DNA from: Sipunculus nudus
Taxonomy: Eukaryota; Annelida; Sipuncula; Golfingiida; Sipunculidae
Direction of reading: 5' to 3'
NCBI GenBank assembly: GCA_026874595.1
Contig: CM049312.1
Location: 31,623,456-31,687,455 of the forward strand
DNA length: 64,000 nt
In this document: piece by piece, positions 33,063 to 44,194 of the stretch
Layout: each line of letters begins with the position of its first letter
Numbering within the stretch: position 1 is the stretch's first letter
Translations under genes and position numbers: made by a program
Notes under the pieces: generated by a model
Told to the model about the DNA's origin: nothing
Databases searched by the model: none
The model's input: the letters and a program-made list of their open reading frames with translations, nothing else

Positions 33063-34691
33063 CTATTCCATATTTTTTTTACTTTTCCAGTCAAGCGGGT
33101 ACGTGGCGTTATATAGTGATAGATTAAATAGATAACATAACATAGGACTAATGAGCTGCGAAGCCATTTGGAGTAATGTGATGTCCATATCGATTATATC
33201 CAGAGTGTGTTTAGGTGGAAGTGCAAGTAAATCTTTCTGTATATCCTGCGATAGTAATATAGAAAATTTGAAACGGGACTCTGTAATATTCAACGACCGA
33301 ACTGGGCGGGTTTCGGATGCCTTAAAATTTACCGCTAACATATCACCTATGGTACTGAAATACTCATTAAACTCTTCACATGATATATCGCAATCTCCAG
33401 GTTTAGCTGATGAGGAACCAGGTAATACTTTTTTAAGAGCGCTCCACATACCTTTGATATTATTATAGTTATTATCGATGTTATGTCTGAAATAAGCAGT
33501 TTTCGTCGATCTTATAAGCGTAGTTACCATGTTTCTCATTCTTCTATACTTAAAGAAGAGAATGTGAGATTTGTGTTTTACTGCGCATCTGTGTAATCTG
33601 TCTCTGAGCTTTATCATGCTACGGATTTGCGGTGTCATCCAAGGGTTATCTCTATGTTTTACCCTACGAGACCATATGGGCGCATGTTTATTACAGATAT
33701 TTAGGAACTCAGTTTTCCAGCTGTTCCATGCAACTTCGATATTAGATTCATAGAATACTTTCTGTAGTATAACAGATGAGGCGATATCATTTCGGTAATT
33801 CTCTAGATTAAATTTGCTAAAGTTTCTAGATTTTATTGTTATGACATTTCTATTAATATTTTTAAATGATAGTACTGTGTAAACTAAATAGTGGTCACTC
33901 AAAGAGATTGGTAACACATCCGTAGTTATATGTCTCTCGGGAATGTTCGAGAAGACTAAATCTATCACTGTTGATGAGGTTACAGTTTCTCTGGTTGGAG
34001 ACTTCACTAACTGCTTAAGTTGGAAATTGCATAGCCACTGGTCAAAGACACTTGTCAAAGTTCCTGTTTTACTTACATCGATATTAAAATCTCCAAGAAT
34101 GACTACTGGTACATGGTATTTTAGCGATTCCTCAATAAGATCAGTGATTTTACTTAATAAGCATGTATCAGAAGATGATGGTCTATATATTGAAGCAATA
34201 ATAATATTGCGTTCAGCATACTTTACCTTTACAAAGATAGCTTCAGTATTGACTGATTGTAATTCATCACATAAAACCGGATTCAAAGTATCATCAACAT
34301 ACAAGGCGACCCCCCCTCCGTGGCGATCTCGATCTCGCCTGAAGATTTGGTACCCAGGAATGTTAATTTCATCATTGGTTATATCTTCACACAACCATGT
34401 TTCATTCACTGATATGACTTTTGCGTTACACCTTAAAGCAATATCTTGAAATTCATCAAATTTTGGTAAGATACTTCTAATATTAAGGTGTATAAAACAG
34501 GTCTGCTTGTTATTAGATACATTTAATAGTTTGATTGGATCAGTTGGATTCTCACCAATTTGACCGACTTTGTCAATATTAGTGAGAGCCATCGTGTCAA
34601 CATGGGATTCGGGAGAAAATTCTCTGACATTTGTATTTATTATCTCGATCTTGGGGAGTGATCTTTGTGAAAATTTCTGTATGATTCCCAT
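33063..34691 (-). pseudogene. LINE ORF2 fragment: endonuclease and linker, no reverse transcriptase core
   Basis: This frame encodes an exonuclease-endonuclease-phosphatase domain, which nicks target DNA in LINE retrotransposition. Motifs in order are HLNIRSILPK, NETWL, GGGVALYVDD, IASIYRPPSS-like, VVILGDFNID, VIDLVFSN and SLSDHYLVY (catalytic Asp-His). A long linker follows with RRRMRNMV and tyrosine-rich segments, then the start of the reverse transcriptase (LISPMLCYLFNLSLYNATYP). The frame ends shortly after, at the deletion junction. No stop interrupts the 542 codons, so the copy is fairly young apart from the deletion. It overlaps the end of ORF1 by about 50 bases in another frame. Confidence 0.85.
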
Positions 34692-35692
34692 ACTTTCGAG
34701 CTGTCGTCATTTGTTTGGTTTAGATGGTATTTCACGCTGGATGCAACCTGCCCTGTCATAACTGTCACACCATGGTAGCTGAAATGGACGCCATCTGGGC
34801 GATAATACCGCTCTCTCAGTGGTGGAGAACAGTCATTGAAAATGACATCGGCATAAAGTTTACATTTCTGTTGTATCTCATGGTTTAGGGTTAGAATTTT
34901 CATGTTAAGATTTGAGTCATTTAGACGCCTAGGTAATGCAAGAGTTACAATTTGACATTTGCTACTTTTCCTTGTTAGCTCTAGCATTTTACAGAATTTG
35001 TTAACGAAACTTGAGCAGTCATCACATTCAACGTTATTTGTACCAACCTGTATCACTAAAGTATCATTCACAGAGAGATCTCGGCTAGCTTTAGGTATCT
35101 TGTACAGTGCTTCATCAAGCGTTAGCCCACTAGTGCTTAACACACCTATCTGTTTGTCCTGAAGATATTTGGCTAAACTTGCATAAGAATTTCTGACAAG
35201 TGAATCGCCAACAACCAGAACACGATTCCTAGCGCTTTTGTCATTCAAGTCAATGGTAACTGAGTCCGTTAAAGGATTACTAACTGCATCATTGTGTTTT
35301 GTTGCGTCGGATACTTGGCTTCCTAACCCAGTTTCTATGTTTTGGTTGACCTTCTTTGTAGCTAGAGTTTCATTCAGAGATGGCCAATCATCATTCACAA
35401 ACTCCGTGTGGTTGTCATTGCCAGTTACCTTAGTTTTAGTGGTGGTTCCAATGGTCCCAGTTGAGCGTCTACGATAAGGGTCATCCATGGTTGCAGATTT
35501 ACTGTTCTTACAAACTGCACTTTGGTTTGCATTTTGACATTTGCATTTTGTTTGAGATTTCATCTGAGATTGATTCAATTTTCTTTTCAGTTCAGTGCAT
35601 TCAGCGGTCTTGGTAGACAGTTCACGTTCAAGTTTTTCATTATTTGCTTTTATTTCTAGGCATTCTTGCATTTTTTTAAAAACAGCTTGCAA
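34640..35692 (-). CDS. LINE ORF1 protein with SGNH/GDSL esterase domain
   Basis: A 350-codon frame begins with a coiled-coil-like segment (ECLEIKANNEKLERELSTKT) and a cysteine-containing stretch (KCKCQNANQSAVC). From about residue 155 it has an SGNH hydrolase fold: block I VLVVGDSLVRN with the nucleophile Ser, block III VIQVGTNNVE with Asn, and block V RPDGVHFSYHG with the Asp/His pair. Esterase-bearing ORF1 proteins are known from CR1-like LINEs. The catalytic residues appear intact. Upstream minus-strand sequence (35,700-35,880) may be the rest of the 5' end. Confidence 0.85.
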   Translation of the reverse strand: MQAVFKKMQECLEIKANNEKLERELSTKTAECTELKRKLNQSQMKSQTKCKCQNANQSAVCKNSKSATMDDPYRRRSTGTIGTTTKTKVTGNDNHTEFVNDDWPSLNETLATKKVNQNIETGLGSQVSDATKHNDAVSNPLTDSVTIDLNDKSARNRVLVVGDSLVRNSYASLAKYLQDKQIGVLSTSGLTLDEALYKIPKASRDLSVNDTLVIQVGTNNVECDDCSSFVNKFCKMLELTRKSSKCQIVTLALPRRLNDSNLNMKILTLNHEIQQKCKLYADVIFNDCSPPLRERYYRPDGVHFSYHGVTVMTGQVASSVKYHLNQTNDDSSKVWESYRNFHKDHSPRSR

Positions 35693-35700
35693 AGAAGATT

Positions 35701-36230
35701 GGAATCACTGGATTAATATTTGGCCCATTAGGCGAGGACACGTTTTAAAATTAGCTCTAAATACGCAAGATTTAATTCTTTTACCAGTGGAAATTGATAT
35801 AAGAGCAACGTGGTACAGGTTTTTTGTCGATTTCAATGCTTTTGCTCAGCTATCAGTGCATAAATAGCCATGAAAATCTCTCCGAAATATCTCCTTGTCC
35901 TCCGACTTTTAGACTCTAATTAAGTCAGTCTCTCATACCCAGATCATTCAGTTTGCACTTAGCAGCAGCTTGCTTCCGTAACCTCATGAGAGCACATGTT
36001 ATACTGTCATTAAGAGGTCACACGACTTGAAAGGAGCCAAGGTCAAGAACTCCACCACTGGCCGCGGCCATGGACGCTGCAGAGATGCTGCAGCCCGTGA
36101 AGCCCCTGAAGAACCCGCGCCTATTGTTGAAGGTGTCCCAGCACCTTCAGAGTTGAAGCTGAGTCCCCAGCCCCTCCCAGATGGGCCGACGTCGATTAGC
36201 ATGCATTAACACGCACAGTCCTCCTCTGAC
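35701..36230. other. Flank of the LINE with a small GC-rich ORF
   Basis: From 36,027 to 36,209 a 60-codon plus-strand frame is proline- and alanine-rich (REAPEEPAPIVEGVPAPSEL). No family is recognised and no splice pattern supports it. It could be an exon or a TE fragment. Confidence 0.35.
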
Positions 36231-36234
36231 ATTA

Positions 36235-36660
36235 AATTTGATGAAAATGCTAGATTCTGCAGCATTTTATACCCTATCGGCAACCATTCCGGCTTCATTC
36301 TTGATACACTCGGGACATTCGTTGTACATTCTAAGTACAATCGAAATTCATTTAAAATATTCAAACTGCATTCTGTTTGAATTCTTGAATGTTCAAACCA
36401 TAATTTGCGGCCATTCTGGGAGTGTTCTGACTGCATTCGAGGTGAGTTCGTACAGGATTCGAGGCACCATCCGACCAGACTTCGGCCGGTATTCGGCTAG
36501 CAATCGAACCGCAGCAGTACGATATTCGAAGTGTATTCTTAATATTCTGACTGCATTCTAACAGCATTCCAACTTCATTCAACCTACATTCGAGAGCTAA
36601 AACTCCAGAATGTGCAAGATTCATTAGAGGCGGGTTCGAAGAACATTCTAAGTATTCCAC
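36235..36660. repeat. Degenerate 11-bp array built on ATTC
   Basis: ATTC recurs in phase every 11 bases or a multiple: ATTCTGACTGC, ATTCTAACAGC, ATTCCAACTTC and ATTCAACCTAC follow one another at 36,545-36,590. Looser copies (ATTCCGGCTTC, ATTCGTTGTAC, GCATTCGAGGTGAGTTCG) extend over about 420 bases. The unit is too diverged for a simple microsatellite. Confidence 0.7.
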
Positions 36661-38240
36661 GGCATTCTTACATAGCTGTAAGAATTTATGTAAATTTGAA
36701 AGTCTCTCCCCAATGTGGCGCGATTTTTTAATTCTTCATTCTGGCTGGTTCTGCTTGATCCCTGCTGGCTCCGAATACGTGTGAAGGGGGTTTAATGGCC
36801 AGTTAAGATGTGTTTAAATGGGTTTCTGCGTGTTCACCCGTCTGTTTCTCTCAGTGTTTGGGGTCTGTCGCTTTAATGCAACTGTAATTCACAACTCAGT
36901 GGGCATTTTAAGTGGACTGATAAGGGCGTGTGACGCTATATCGCCGTTCACCACCGGCAATCACAGGATTCGGCAAAGGTCAGGAACTTAAACTTATAAA
37001 TACATCTAAATGTACAGGTAAATCTCGTCCCTATGGTGACCGCCCTCATTTCCTACTGCTTGCAAGACGTACGTGTCAATCACATAACCATGGGATCATG
37101 CCTGTTTGCGGTTAGAAATGCAACAAATATGTTGGTAGATTTGCCAATTTGCTGAGTTACAACGGAATCTGTATTGCTTATGGTAGGTTTTGTTCGAATG
37201 TATATACATCTTTTTACGCAAGATTCGGTTGATTTTGTGTCGAAGTACTTGAATGTTCTACGCTATTTTCACAAATTGGAAAAAATATTAATTTCCACAT
37301 TTATATTTACAGTACAATTCTTTTCTTCTAACTCTTTTGAAATCCTCTGCGAAACCATATATTGCAGTCTCCGTTGTCTGTTTCAAAGTTGTATGTGGAC
37401 AGAACCAATGGTCTTACCAGGTGTGTAAAAAATAAATGAAATATTGATTTCGCCTTACAGTACTACAGGATCTGCCCCGTTTTTGTTCTGAAACCCTGTA
37501 CTTATTCCTGTAAAAGAGTGGATATAAGTGTGCACCGGGCGCGATCGGTGATGCAAAACAAAAAACATAGAACGCAGACCACTTTGTGCCCTTACCGCGC
37601 AATCACCATCACGAAATCAAGGTTTTCAGGTCGGTGTTTATTTTGCATTTCATCTTTCATGTTTCCTCTCTCTCTCTTTGAGAATTGTCGCGCATGCGCC
37701 ACATCGGTCCTCTGGTTACACATTCTTGATATTATAAACAGACACATGTGGATTGTGTTTACTCAGACAAACACAAAACAATGTATAAAACAGGCGAAAA
37801 GGAGATAGTTTATCCGTAGAATTGGATAATTTGCCGGGGAAATTTGACATTGTTAAAAAAAACAATAGTGTACCTTTAATAGCCTGTTACAATTACAAAA
37901 GACATGTATTTAAACCACGGAATACCATGTATAATGTATAAAAAGATGATAGGCATAGGTTAGTACTATACCTTCACAACGGACGCTTATACTGTAACAC
38001 ATAAACATTAATGGTGATCTATGCTTATAAACCTAGTACTCTAATACACTCCTTCATTTATAGGAAAATATGTTTCCCCCCCCCCCGTAAAGGGTTCCCT
38101 GGACTAAGGACCCAACAGTACAAATTATGTCATTTTGTCATGTACTTCGGTATAAAAATTTGCATAAAAGTTTCTATCTGTAGGTGTATTATTTTGTTCC
38201 TTTATGTCGTCAATATATGTCAGTTCGTGGGCTTCATATT
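36661..38240. other. No recognised gene
   Basis: Several 60-115 codon frames occur but none resembles a protein family. A C run lies near 38,075-38,087. No repeat was noted. Confidence 0.45.
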
Positions 38241-38248
38241 TCTCATAA

Positions 38249-38250
<2 letters not shown>

Positions 38251-38340
<90 letters not shown>
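38251..38340. repeat. (TA)n microsatellite, left part
   Basis: About 90 bases of TA with rare T insertions. It abuts the solo LTR; TA repeat resumes at 39,138 on the other side, so the LTR interrupts one microsatellite. Confidence 0.95.
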
Positions 38341-38344
<4 letters not shown>

Positions 38345-39133
38345 ACAGAACCTAATATGAACAGATCACGTATGCGTGATGAACACAAATTCTGTAACGG
38401 AAATTTTTAAAAAATCAGATTCTGTAACACTAGGCAGCGGTAAATGTCTAGGAGAATTGAATAAAGAAGTCAGTGTTTTTTTTTGTTAACAAATAACTAT
38501 AATTTATTCTAAAAAATAACCCTAACAATCCAATACACTAAATCAATACAGTATACAGTAAAACAGCGGTACAGCAACAAGTCAATACAATCACAGAGAA
38601 AATAATGTATTTGCACAGTACCTGGATACCAACACCATCACCACAATAAGTCCTTTAAATGTAAACTCACGGAGAATGACAATCCAGTGGAACGTTCTTG
38701 CAACAACCCAGAAAGAAAACTGAAGTCCAAATGCAAAAAAATCCAGGAGAAAGTCTTTTAAATCAATAATTGCCGCATTCGTAGGATAAGGTCCTACGAT
38801 CTTACACACGCTTCTGCGTCCGTTGGAATCATCTCTGCTGTCTGCCCTCTCCGTTCTGAAACACAGCCCCTTTATATACCTTCACACCTCAAGCCGAGAA
38901 TTTTTCACTTCTCGAACAGTCTATAAGATCTTGCACAACACAGTAAGCACGTGTTTCAGGAATTCTCTAGAAAAACAGCGCTGTGTGTACCTCCACATAC
39001 CAGGGAAAACCCAAGGCTTACATGACAACGAGAGTTCAACCAGTACGGATTAAACATAGATTGTAATACGCGGCTTGACACGAGTGCCACAACAGGAGTT
39101 ACGCCCGTGTCACATAATAAAAAGAACACCTGT

Positions 39134-39137
<4 letters not shown>
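38341..39137 (-). mobile_element. Solo LTR of the Gmr1-like retrotransposon
   Basis: The 797-bp segment starts TGTTACAGAACC and ends CACCTGTAACA (TG...CA with short inverted ends TGTTACAG/CTGTAACA) and matches both LTRs of the 40.4-56.8 kb element throughout. In minus orientation it has a TATA box (GGTATATAAA at 38,871-38,880) and an AATAAA signal near 38,500. TA repeats on both sides give an ATAT-type duplication that cannot be distinguished from the microsatellite. No internal sequence remains, so LTR-LTR recombination is the likely origin. Confidence 0.9.

Positions 39138-39175
<38 letters not shown>
39138..39175. repeat. (TA)n microsatellite, right part
   Basis: The continuation of the microsatellite interrupted by the solo LTR. 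Confidence 0.9.
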
Positions 39176-39178
<3 letters not shown>

Positions 39179-40442
39179 TGGAAGGAATTTGTTGTAACAT
39201 CATGTTAAATGACTGAAAGCAAAAAATGACCAATCATTGATAATTAATTAATTAATTTACGTGCCTTCATATGATAAACCAATGTAATCGGTTATGAAGG
39301 AAAACTAACAATCATCGATGAAAAAGATTATATTTATATATATATATGTATATATATATTAAAATATATATTTATATATATTGAAGTCGTCGATTATTTC
39401 AAATAAACCTTCAAAATATATCTTTAATGCTGTATTTTGTTGTTTTGTTTTCCCTTTGAAGGGTTATATAAACTCTATTTGTTAAGAAAAAGTTATCGAT
39501 GAACGTATGAAACATATTAAAAGATAGAAATCTGCATTCTAATGTATGAAAGCCTCCGCTTGCAAACCGCGTTTGCCTTCACTTAATCGGCCGATATTCC
39601 CAGGTTTAACCGTGCATAAGTGACTCTACATTTGTGTATATTCCTTGGTGAAATCCGTGAATCCGGTTCCACACCCAAATTCCATCGGTCCTTCATTGGC
39701 CCATTCCAGAAATGTCCTAAATATCAAGAAATTCCATTCATGATTGTTATATTGAACAAACACATATTAAACCACACAGACATAGAAACGAACGGGGAAG
39801 AACACATCTCTCCTGGCGGAGGCAAATACAAGCACTGATGTAGTAGCAAATTACACAGCACTTCCTCAAAGCCATAAGCAAAAGATTACGACGATCCTTT
39901 ACATGTCCAGACGGGGTCAGAGAAGGCTTTACTGTCCCCGTAAATCTTTACCTAGGCACAAATTACGTTCTTTAGAGTCACCGGGGAGTGTGTTTATCTA
40001 TTAAGAATACTCTCGGGTATATATGCATTGTATAATACAGAAAACAGATTTACTTATCACAGTTTGTACTTACCCCTAAATATTCACCTAAAATCATCAG
40101 GGTATAAAGAAAAATATGACCGTTAAATAACAAGCAGCACACTCAATGACAATTTCAGTTTCAATGGGACACACTGAATGCGGCGAGTATAAAATTAGAA
40201 TAGAAACATGTTCAATTTAAAGCCCAGAAGTTAAGTTATTTATTTCATGCTTCAAGCCTGATAAATATTGGACTACAACATCATAACCCTGCTTCTGTCA
40301 GGTTCTTAAATACACCAGTGCTGATCGTACTAATGGGCACTGAGCATAGAATGTTGTAACATTACTAGAAATAGAAATTAAGGTATGGAAAGGTTCAAAT
40401 GGTCTGAATTAGGACAAAATGAAAATTCTTTTTAATTTTTAT
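39176..40442. other. No recognised gene
   Basis: AT-rich DNA between the solo LTR and the nested block. Short (TA) runs occur near 39,335-39,380. A 72-codon plus frame at 39,620-39,838 has no recognisable domain. Confidence 0.45.
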
Positions 40443-40446
40443 GGAT

Positions 40447-40514
40447 TTTTATGGAACCTAATATAAACAGATCACGTATGCGTGATGAACACAAATACTG
40501 TAAAGGAGATTTAA
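40447..40514 (-). mobile_element. 3' LTR, distal fragment (split by Helentron)
   Basis: Sequence from about TTTTATGGAACC to CTGTAAAGGAGATTT matches the first 65-70 bases (plus-strand sense) of the solo LTR and 5' LTR, with a few substitutions including the two terminal bases. The missing remainder resumes at 50,815. Confidence 0.85.
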
Positions 40515-40547
40515 ACTAGTGGCCCATGGGCCATGACGCTCAGCTGA
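40515..40547 (-). repeat. Helentron 3' terminus: subterminal repeat, hairpin, CTAGT
   Basis: Inverse of the 5' AGCTCAGCTGA motif, then six bases, then a perfect palindrome able to form the terminal hairpin, then CTAGT at the boundary with LTR sequence. This is the expected termination structure for rolling-circle transposition. Confidence 0.85.
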
Positions 40548-41099
40548 ATTCAATAAACCTTGAACAACGAGCAAATTGACTTACAGAGTGCTGAAAATTA
40601 TGCATTTTGCCAATAGTCCATAAGTTACGGTAATCTTATTCAGGTTTTCCAAATAGATTAGTACTCCAAAGAAAGTTAGAAGTTGCTTTGTCAAACTGCT
40701 ACAATTTGTTCTCATCATTTGCCTAATAGACTGCTAAAGGCATCATATTCTTTTGATACAAGGTTTGATGGGGAGGTCCAACTCATATCACATACAGTTA
40801 CTGATGCATGTGGCTGACAAGTTTGAATATAAATATGATGATAAGAAGTCTGTATTCACAGCACAGAGGTCGGGACCTGTCTCTGTGTAGGGTGAATAAT
40901 ATTTTACTATTATAAGTTTCTGTCTTTCATTATCTGCATAGATTCTGAATTAAAGATTCTCTAGTTGTTAAATTGTGAAGACATAAATTTTTCCACATTA
41001 ACAGCAATTTCATTTGGGTAGGTTTATGTCTGTTAAATCATATCAAACCATTACTAAGAAATTGGGAGTCAAATTCATTCTGAACCAAAATAAAAATGA

Positions 41100-41770
41100 T
41101 CAATCAGTATGAAACTGGAAAACACTCTTTGAAACAACAGTGAACAAGACTTTATGATCAGACCACGTAGCCTCTATTGTTGAAGTTGTAGCATCAGGGA
41201 AGTTAGAAAACACCAGATCAATAAGACTTCCATGATCAGTTGTCTTTTCTGTTACAAGTTGTTGACAGTGTAAAAGATGTGAAAGATCATTCAACGCTGA
41301 CATAGTGTTTTGTTTACTAACATCTATATTAAAATCTCACATTACTAACAATGGTTTTTGGATATCAACATGTGTCATAAGCTGGGAAAGCTTTGATCTA
41401 AAGTCAGACAGTTTTGACTGAGGGGATCTGTACACACTAATCAGTTGTAAGGAAGAGCTTGGTGTATTTACCAATAATACAGATGCATCAATGTTTCCAT
41501 TAGACTGATGATGGACTTCAATGAATGGGTAGAGGTCTTTGTGGACATAGAATGCTAATCCATAGTGTGGTCTTTTTGATAGGCATGTTGAACTTGTTGT
41601 TTAATGATCATTTCGTATCAGTTGAACATTTGGTATACAATATGAATCATCAGAATCAACAGAACACAAACGAGTTTCAGCCAAACCAATGATATGGGTA
41701 TTAAGGATATGACAATCAGAAATCACATCTTTGAAATGCAAATGAAGAGATCTTGTGTTATGGTATATTA
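41100..41770 (-). pseudogene. Helentron endonuclease domain (EEP/AP-endonuclease type), broken
   Basis: Starting one frame over from the end of the helicase remnant, the minus strand encodes an endonuclease domain: IIYHNTRSLHLHF, LAETRL, HYGLAFYVHKDL, SVYRSPQSKLSD, DFNIDVSKQN, SLIDLVFSN and TWSDHKVLF with the terminal Asp-His pair. Two in-frame stops interrupt it, and the last 67 codons (41303-41100) remain open. Such domains are fused to RepHel in Helentrons and resemble LINE endonucleases. The domain starts immediately after helicase, as expected for a C-terminal fusion. Confidence 0.75.
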
Positions 41771-41773
41771 TCT

Positions 41774-42415
41774 TCAGTGTATCAGTTGGTACAGAAGTCG
41801 GTGGTAAGAATTAAGAGCAAGTTTAGCACCATGACGTAGTCTGGCCCTTTCATTTGTTACTTGTGGATCAGTTGATATTTTGTTTTCATCTAAATTGAAT
41901 ACATGCAAGCCACCCATATTTGTTGCCCTGCCCAATGCAACATAATGTGCATGCCTCAGTTTTCTAGTACTGGTCATATCCACAACCACCTGATCAAGTG
42001 AACTACCTTGAGCTTTCCATATCGTTTTTGCTGCACCAATTTTTAATTGGTCTACAGCCTTTCCTGTAGGTGCAGTGATCAGTATCTTGCACTCCAATGG
42101 ATTTTCACCTTCATTCCCACATAAGTGACGATGTAATGCTTGAAAGAGAGCTTTGAGCAAAACTGATTTACCAACACCTGCCCCATCAGTAAGGAATAGA
42201 TGTAAAGGCTTAGTAGAACATTTTACATGTTTGATAATGTGTTTGAAGACAGTGAGTTGTTTCTCATTTAGACCCTGTACTAACTGTCTGTATTCTATTT
42301 CAGGTATTCTACCAGGCAATGTAAGTGGTTCTTGTGCAGGGGTTCTTGGTGGTAATCCAAGATCAGTTGTCAAATCATAGTTTCTCAGATGATCTGACCT
42401 TTCTGGGTCAAACAA
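41774..42415 (-). pseudogene. Helentron helicase (PIF1-type) with large internal deletion
   Basis: The frame holds the start of a superfamily 1 helicase: LNEKQLTVFKHIIKHV, Walker A TDGAGVGKSVLL and motif Ia APTGKAVDQL. Directly after LKIG comes AKTIWKAQGSSLDQVVVDM, which corresponds to motif V near the end, then YVALGRATNMGGLHVFNL (motif VI). Motifs II (Walker B), III and IV are absent although the frame stays open for 213 codons. An in-frame deletion of well over 100 codons removed the ATPase centre. The helicase would unwind DNA during rolling-circle transposition. Confidence 0.85.
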
Positions 42416-42720
42416 AGCAAATTCTTAACTGGGAACTGGCTGTTGAATTGAATCCTTATTCTCTGTATGTTCTGTTGTAGGAGCATATTCAGTTTCATGG
42501 TTATACTCAGCTTGGTCCTGTGCTTCTTGTAGGACATCTGCATTGTGCTCATACTGTTTTCTTTTAAATTCAATTTGTATTTTTTTCTTGTTATACTGTT
42601 CCGAGTATGTGAGTGAACCATTCAAAAGGTCTTTGGTTTCATCTCTCCATGATGTGAACAGCAGCAGCCTTTCACGAAAGCAGTTTTCCGGGTCTATTTT
42701 CTCAGTTTAACGAATACATC
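42416..42720 (-). other. Frameshifted segment between Rep and helicase
   Basis: Overlapping short minus-strand frames (42,425-42,625) with lysine- and glutamine-rich sequence are probably the linker between Rep and helicase in a shifted frame. No domain is seen. Confidence 0.5.
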
Positions 42721-43971
42721 TTAAAACTCTTGGATATTATTTGCTGCTATGTCTGTTGATTCATGTGGGAGATGCTCAAGCTGTTCTTTACTCTTGAGTA
42801 GAAAAGTTCTTTCGTCTGGAGGGGCAGTGAGTACAAATATTACATCCCTGATGGCTCTTGTCATTGGAAGTTGTAATACCAGATATGCTGCTTCCTGAGC
42901 ACTTATTTCGACAGCATTTAAAAACTGATTTCCCATATCTCTCACCTGCTGTCTGAGAGTTTTATTCCCTTTTCTAGCTTCTTTACAAGAAGCATCTAAC
43001 AAAGCACTCATTCCCCTTTGACTTTTACTGACATAGGAAACTATGTATGTTGCACATGCATAAGGATCAAGAATAAACTGAAGGTCATGGTTAGCTTTCC
43101 ATGCAGTAAACAAAAGTCTCATGTATCCATTGGTTTTTATTTCAGATGGGTACCTTCTAAGGAACACCTTTGGACCTTTAATGGATGTACGCAAGGCCAT
43201 GTAGTAGTCATCTAGAGAGAGTTCTAGAGAGTTTAAGAAATCATGAAAGGAGAGGTCATTTTCAACATTTAAGTTTGCAAGTGCCTAAGAGGTCTTGTGG
43301 TAGTTCTCTTTGTGTTTTTCATCAACTTCTGTGTCATAAGGTGTAAGGATTTTTGGTTGTGGCATGGGTGGCAATGGAAAGTTAAAACGACAAATTGGCT
43401 TTCCATTCTTTCTACAAGACCTGGAGTGTCTGTGTATTTGTAGATCTATCAGATCTTGATGGTCCTCATCATTCTTGCAGAAGGTCACATGATCATCAAT
43501 GTATTTGGTGACAGTATCTTCTTCATGTTGACCATATTTCGGTGCTTCCTCAATCCACATAAGCATATGAATATGTGGGGAGCCACGTTGCTGAAATTCA
43601 ATTCTGTAAAAAAAAACTTTCAGCTTTCCAAGAGGTGAATGTGCACTTTGTAAGATGGTGTGAATGAAGGAATGAACTCTGTGATCAAAATATCGCACAC
43701 AGGTTAGAGGATCTGCTTAAACCAAGCGTGTTTTATCCACCCAATCCATTTGTCTAATATCATCACTTGAATAAGTTCTGCCATCAATCAGTTTTGCAAG
43801 CATGACCAGTAGGTCTTCCCAATGTGTGTCTGCAGCAGAAAGAAATATAAACCATGTTGGCAATCCTAGTTGTCTAATCATTGCAAAGAGATCTTTTTTC
43901 CGTGCTTCAAAATATGGAGGGGAGCCTCGTATGGATCTGAATATCCTGTAGCCTTCATCCAATCTTGTCAA
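42721..43971 (-). pseudogene. Helentron Rep (HUH endonuclease), two in-frame stops
   Basis: One minus-strand frame, broken by stops at 43,717-43,719 and 43,285-43,287, carries the Helitron Rep. It starts with Helitron-like N-terminal sequence (PPYFEARKKDLFAMIRQLGL, WFIFLSAADTHWEDLL). The HUH motif is QRGSPHIHMLMW, whose two histidines bind metal. The catalytic tyrosine region is ATYIVSYVSKSQRG, with two Tyr and a Lys. This enzyme nicks and joins strands at the transposon ends. A shift separates it from the upstream zinc-finger region. Confidence 0.85.
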
Positions 43972-44194
43972 CCCATGAACTTTGCTTTCATTTAAGACAT
44001 CCTGGACAGAATACTTCTTCCCTTTAGTTTTGATTCGACGAATTGCTAGGCTAACTTTTCCTGTAATTTATTCTATTTGTAATTTCTTCATTTTGTAGAA
44101 AAGATTTGGAACATTTGCAGCAACTCTGCGATCAAGTGCTCGGAGTTCCCATTTGCAAATGTCACTGTAATGAACAGAAGTTTTTCTTTCAGCA

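Larger units (their letters stand above)
32466..35700 (-). mobile_element. CR1/L2-like LINE, internally deleted
   Basis: On the minus strand the element has ORF1 (35692-34640), the first part of ORF2 (34691-33063), an ORF2 C-terminal scrap (about 33060-32990, NESKSAITCASFKRRLK), a 3' UTR with a stem-forming CCAGTTTAATTTAAACTG stretch, and an (AAAT)n tail at 32,466-32,520, as in CR1/L2-type LINEs. The reverse transcriptase core (the palm with the F/YxDD motif) is missing: the frame jumps from TYPLDWKSK almost directly to the C-terminal tail. It cannot retrotranspose by itself. Confidence 0.85.

Noticed and set aside
33063-34691. A host endonuclease gene
   Set aside because: Motifs, overlap with an esterase ORF1, the LINE-type tail and (AAAT)n show it is LINE ORF2.
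33151-35867. Plus-strand frames of 60-168 codons
   Set aside because: Antisense shadows of LINE ORF1 and ORF2.
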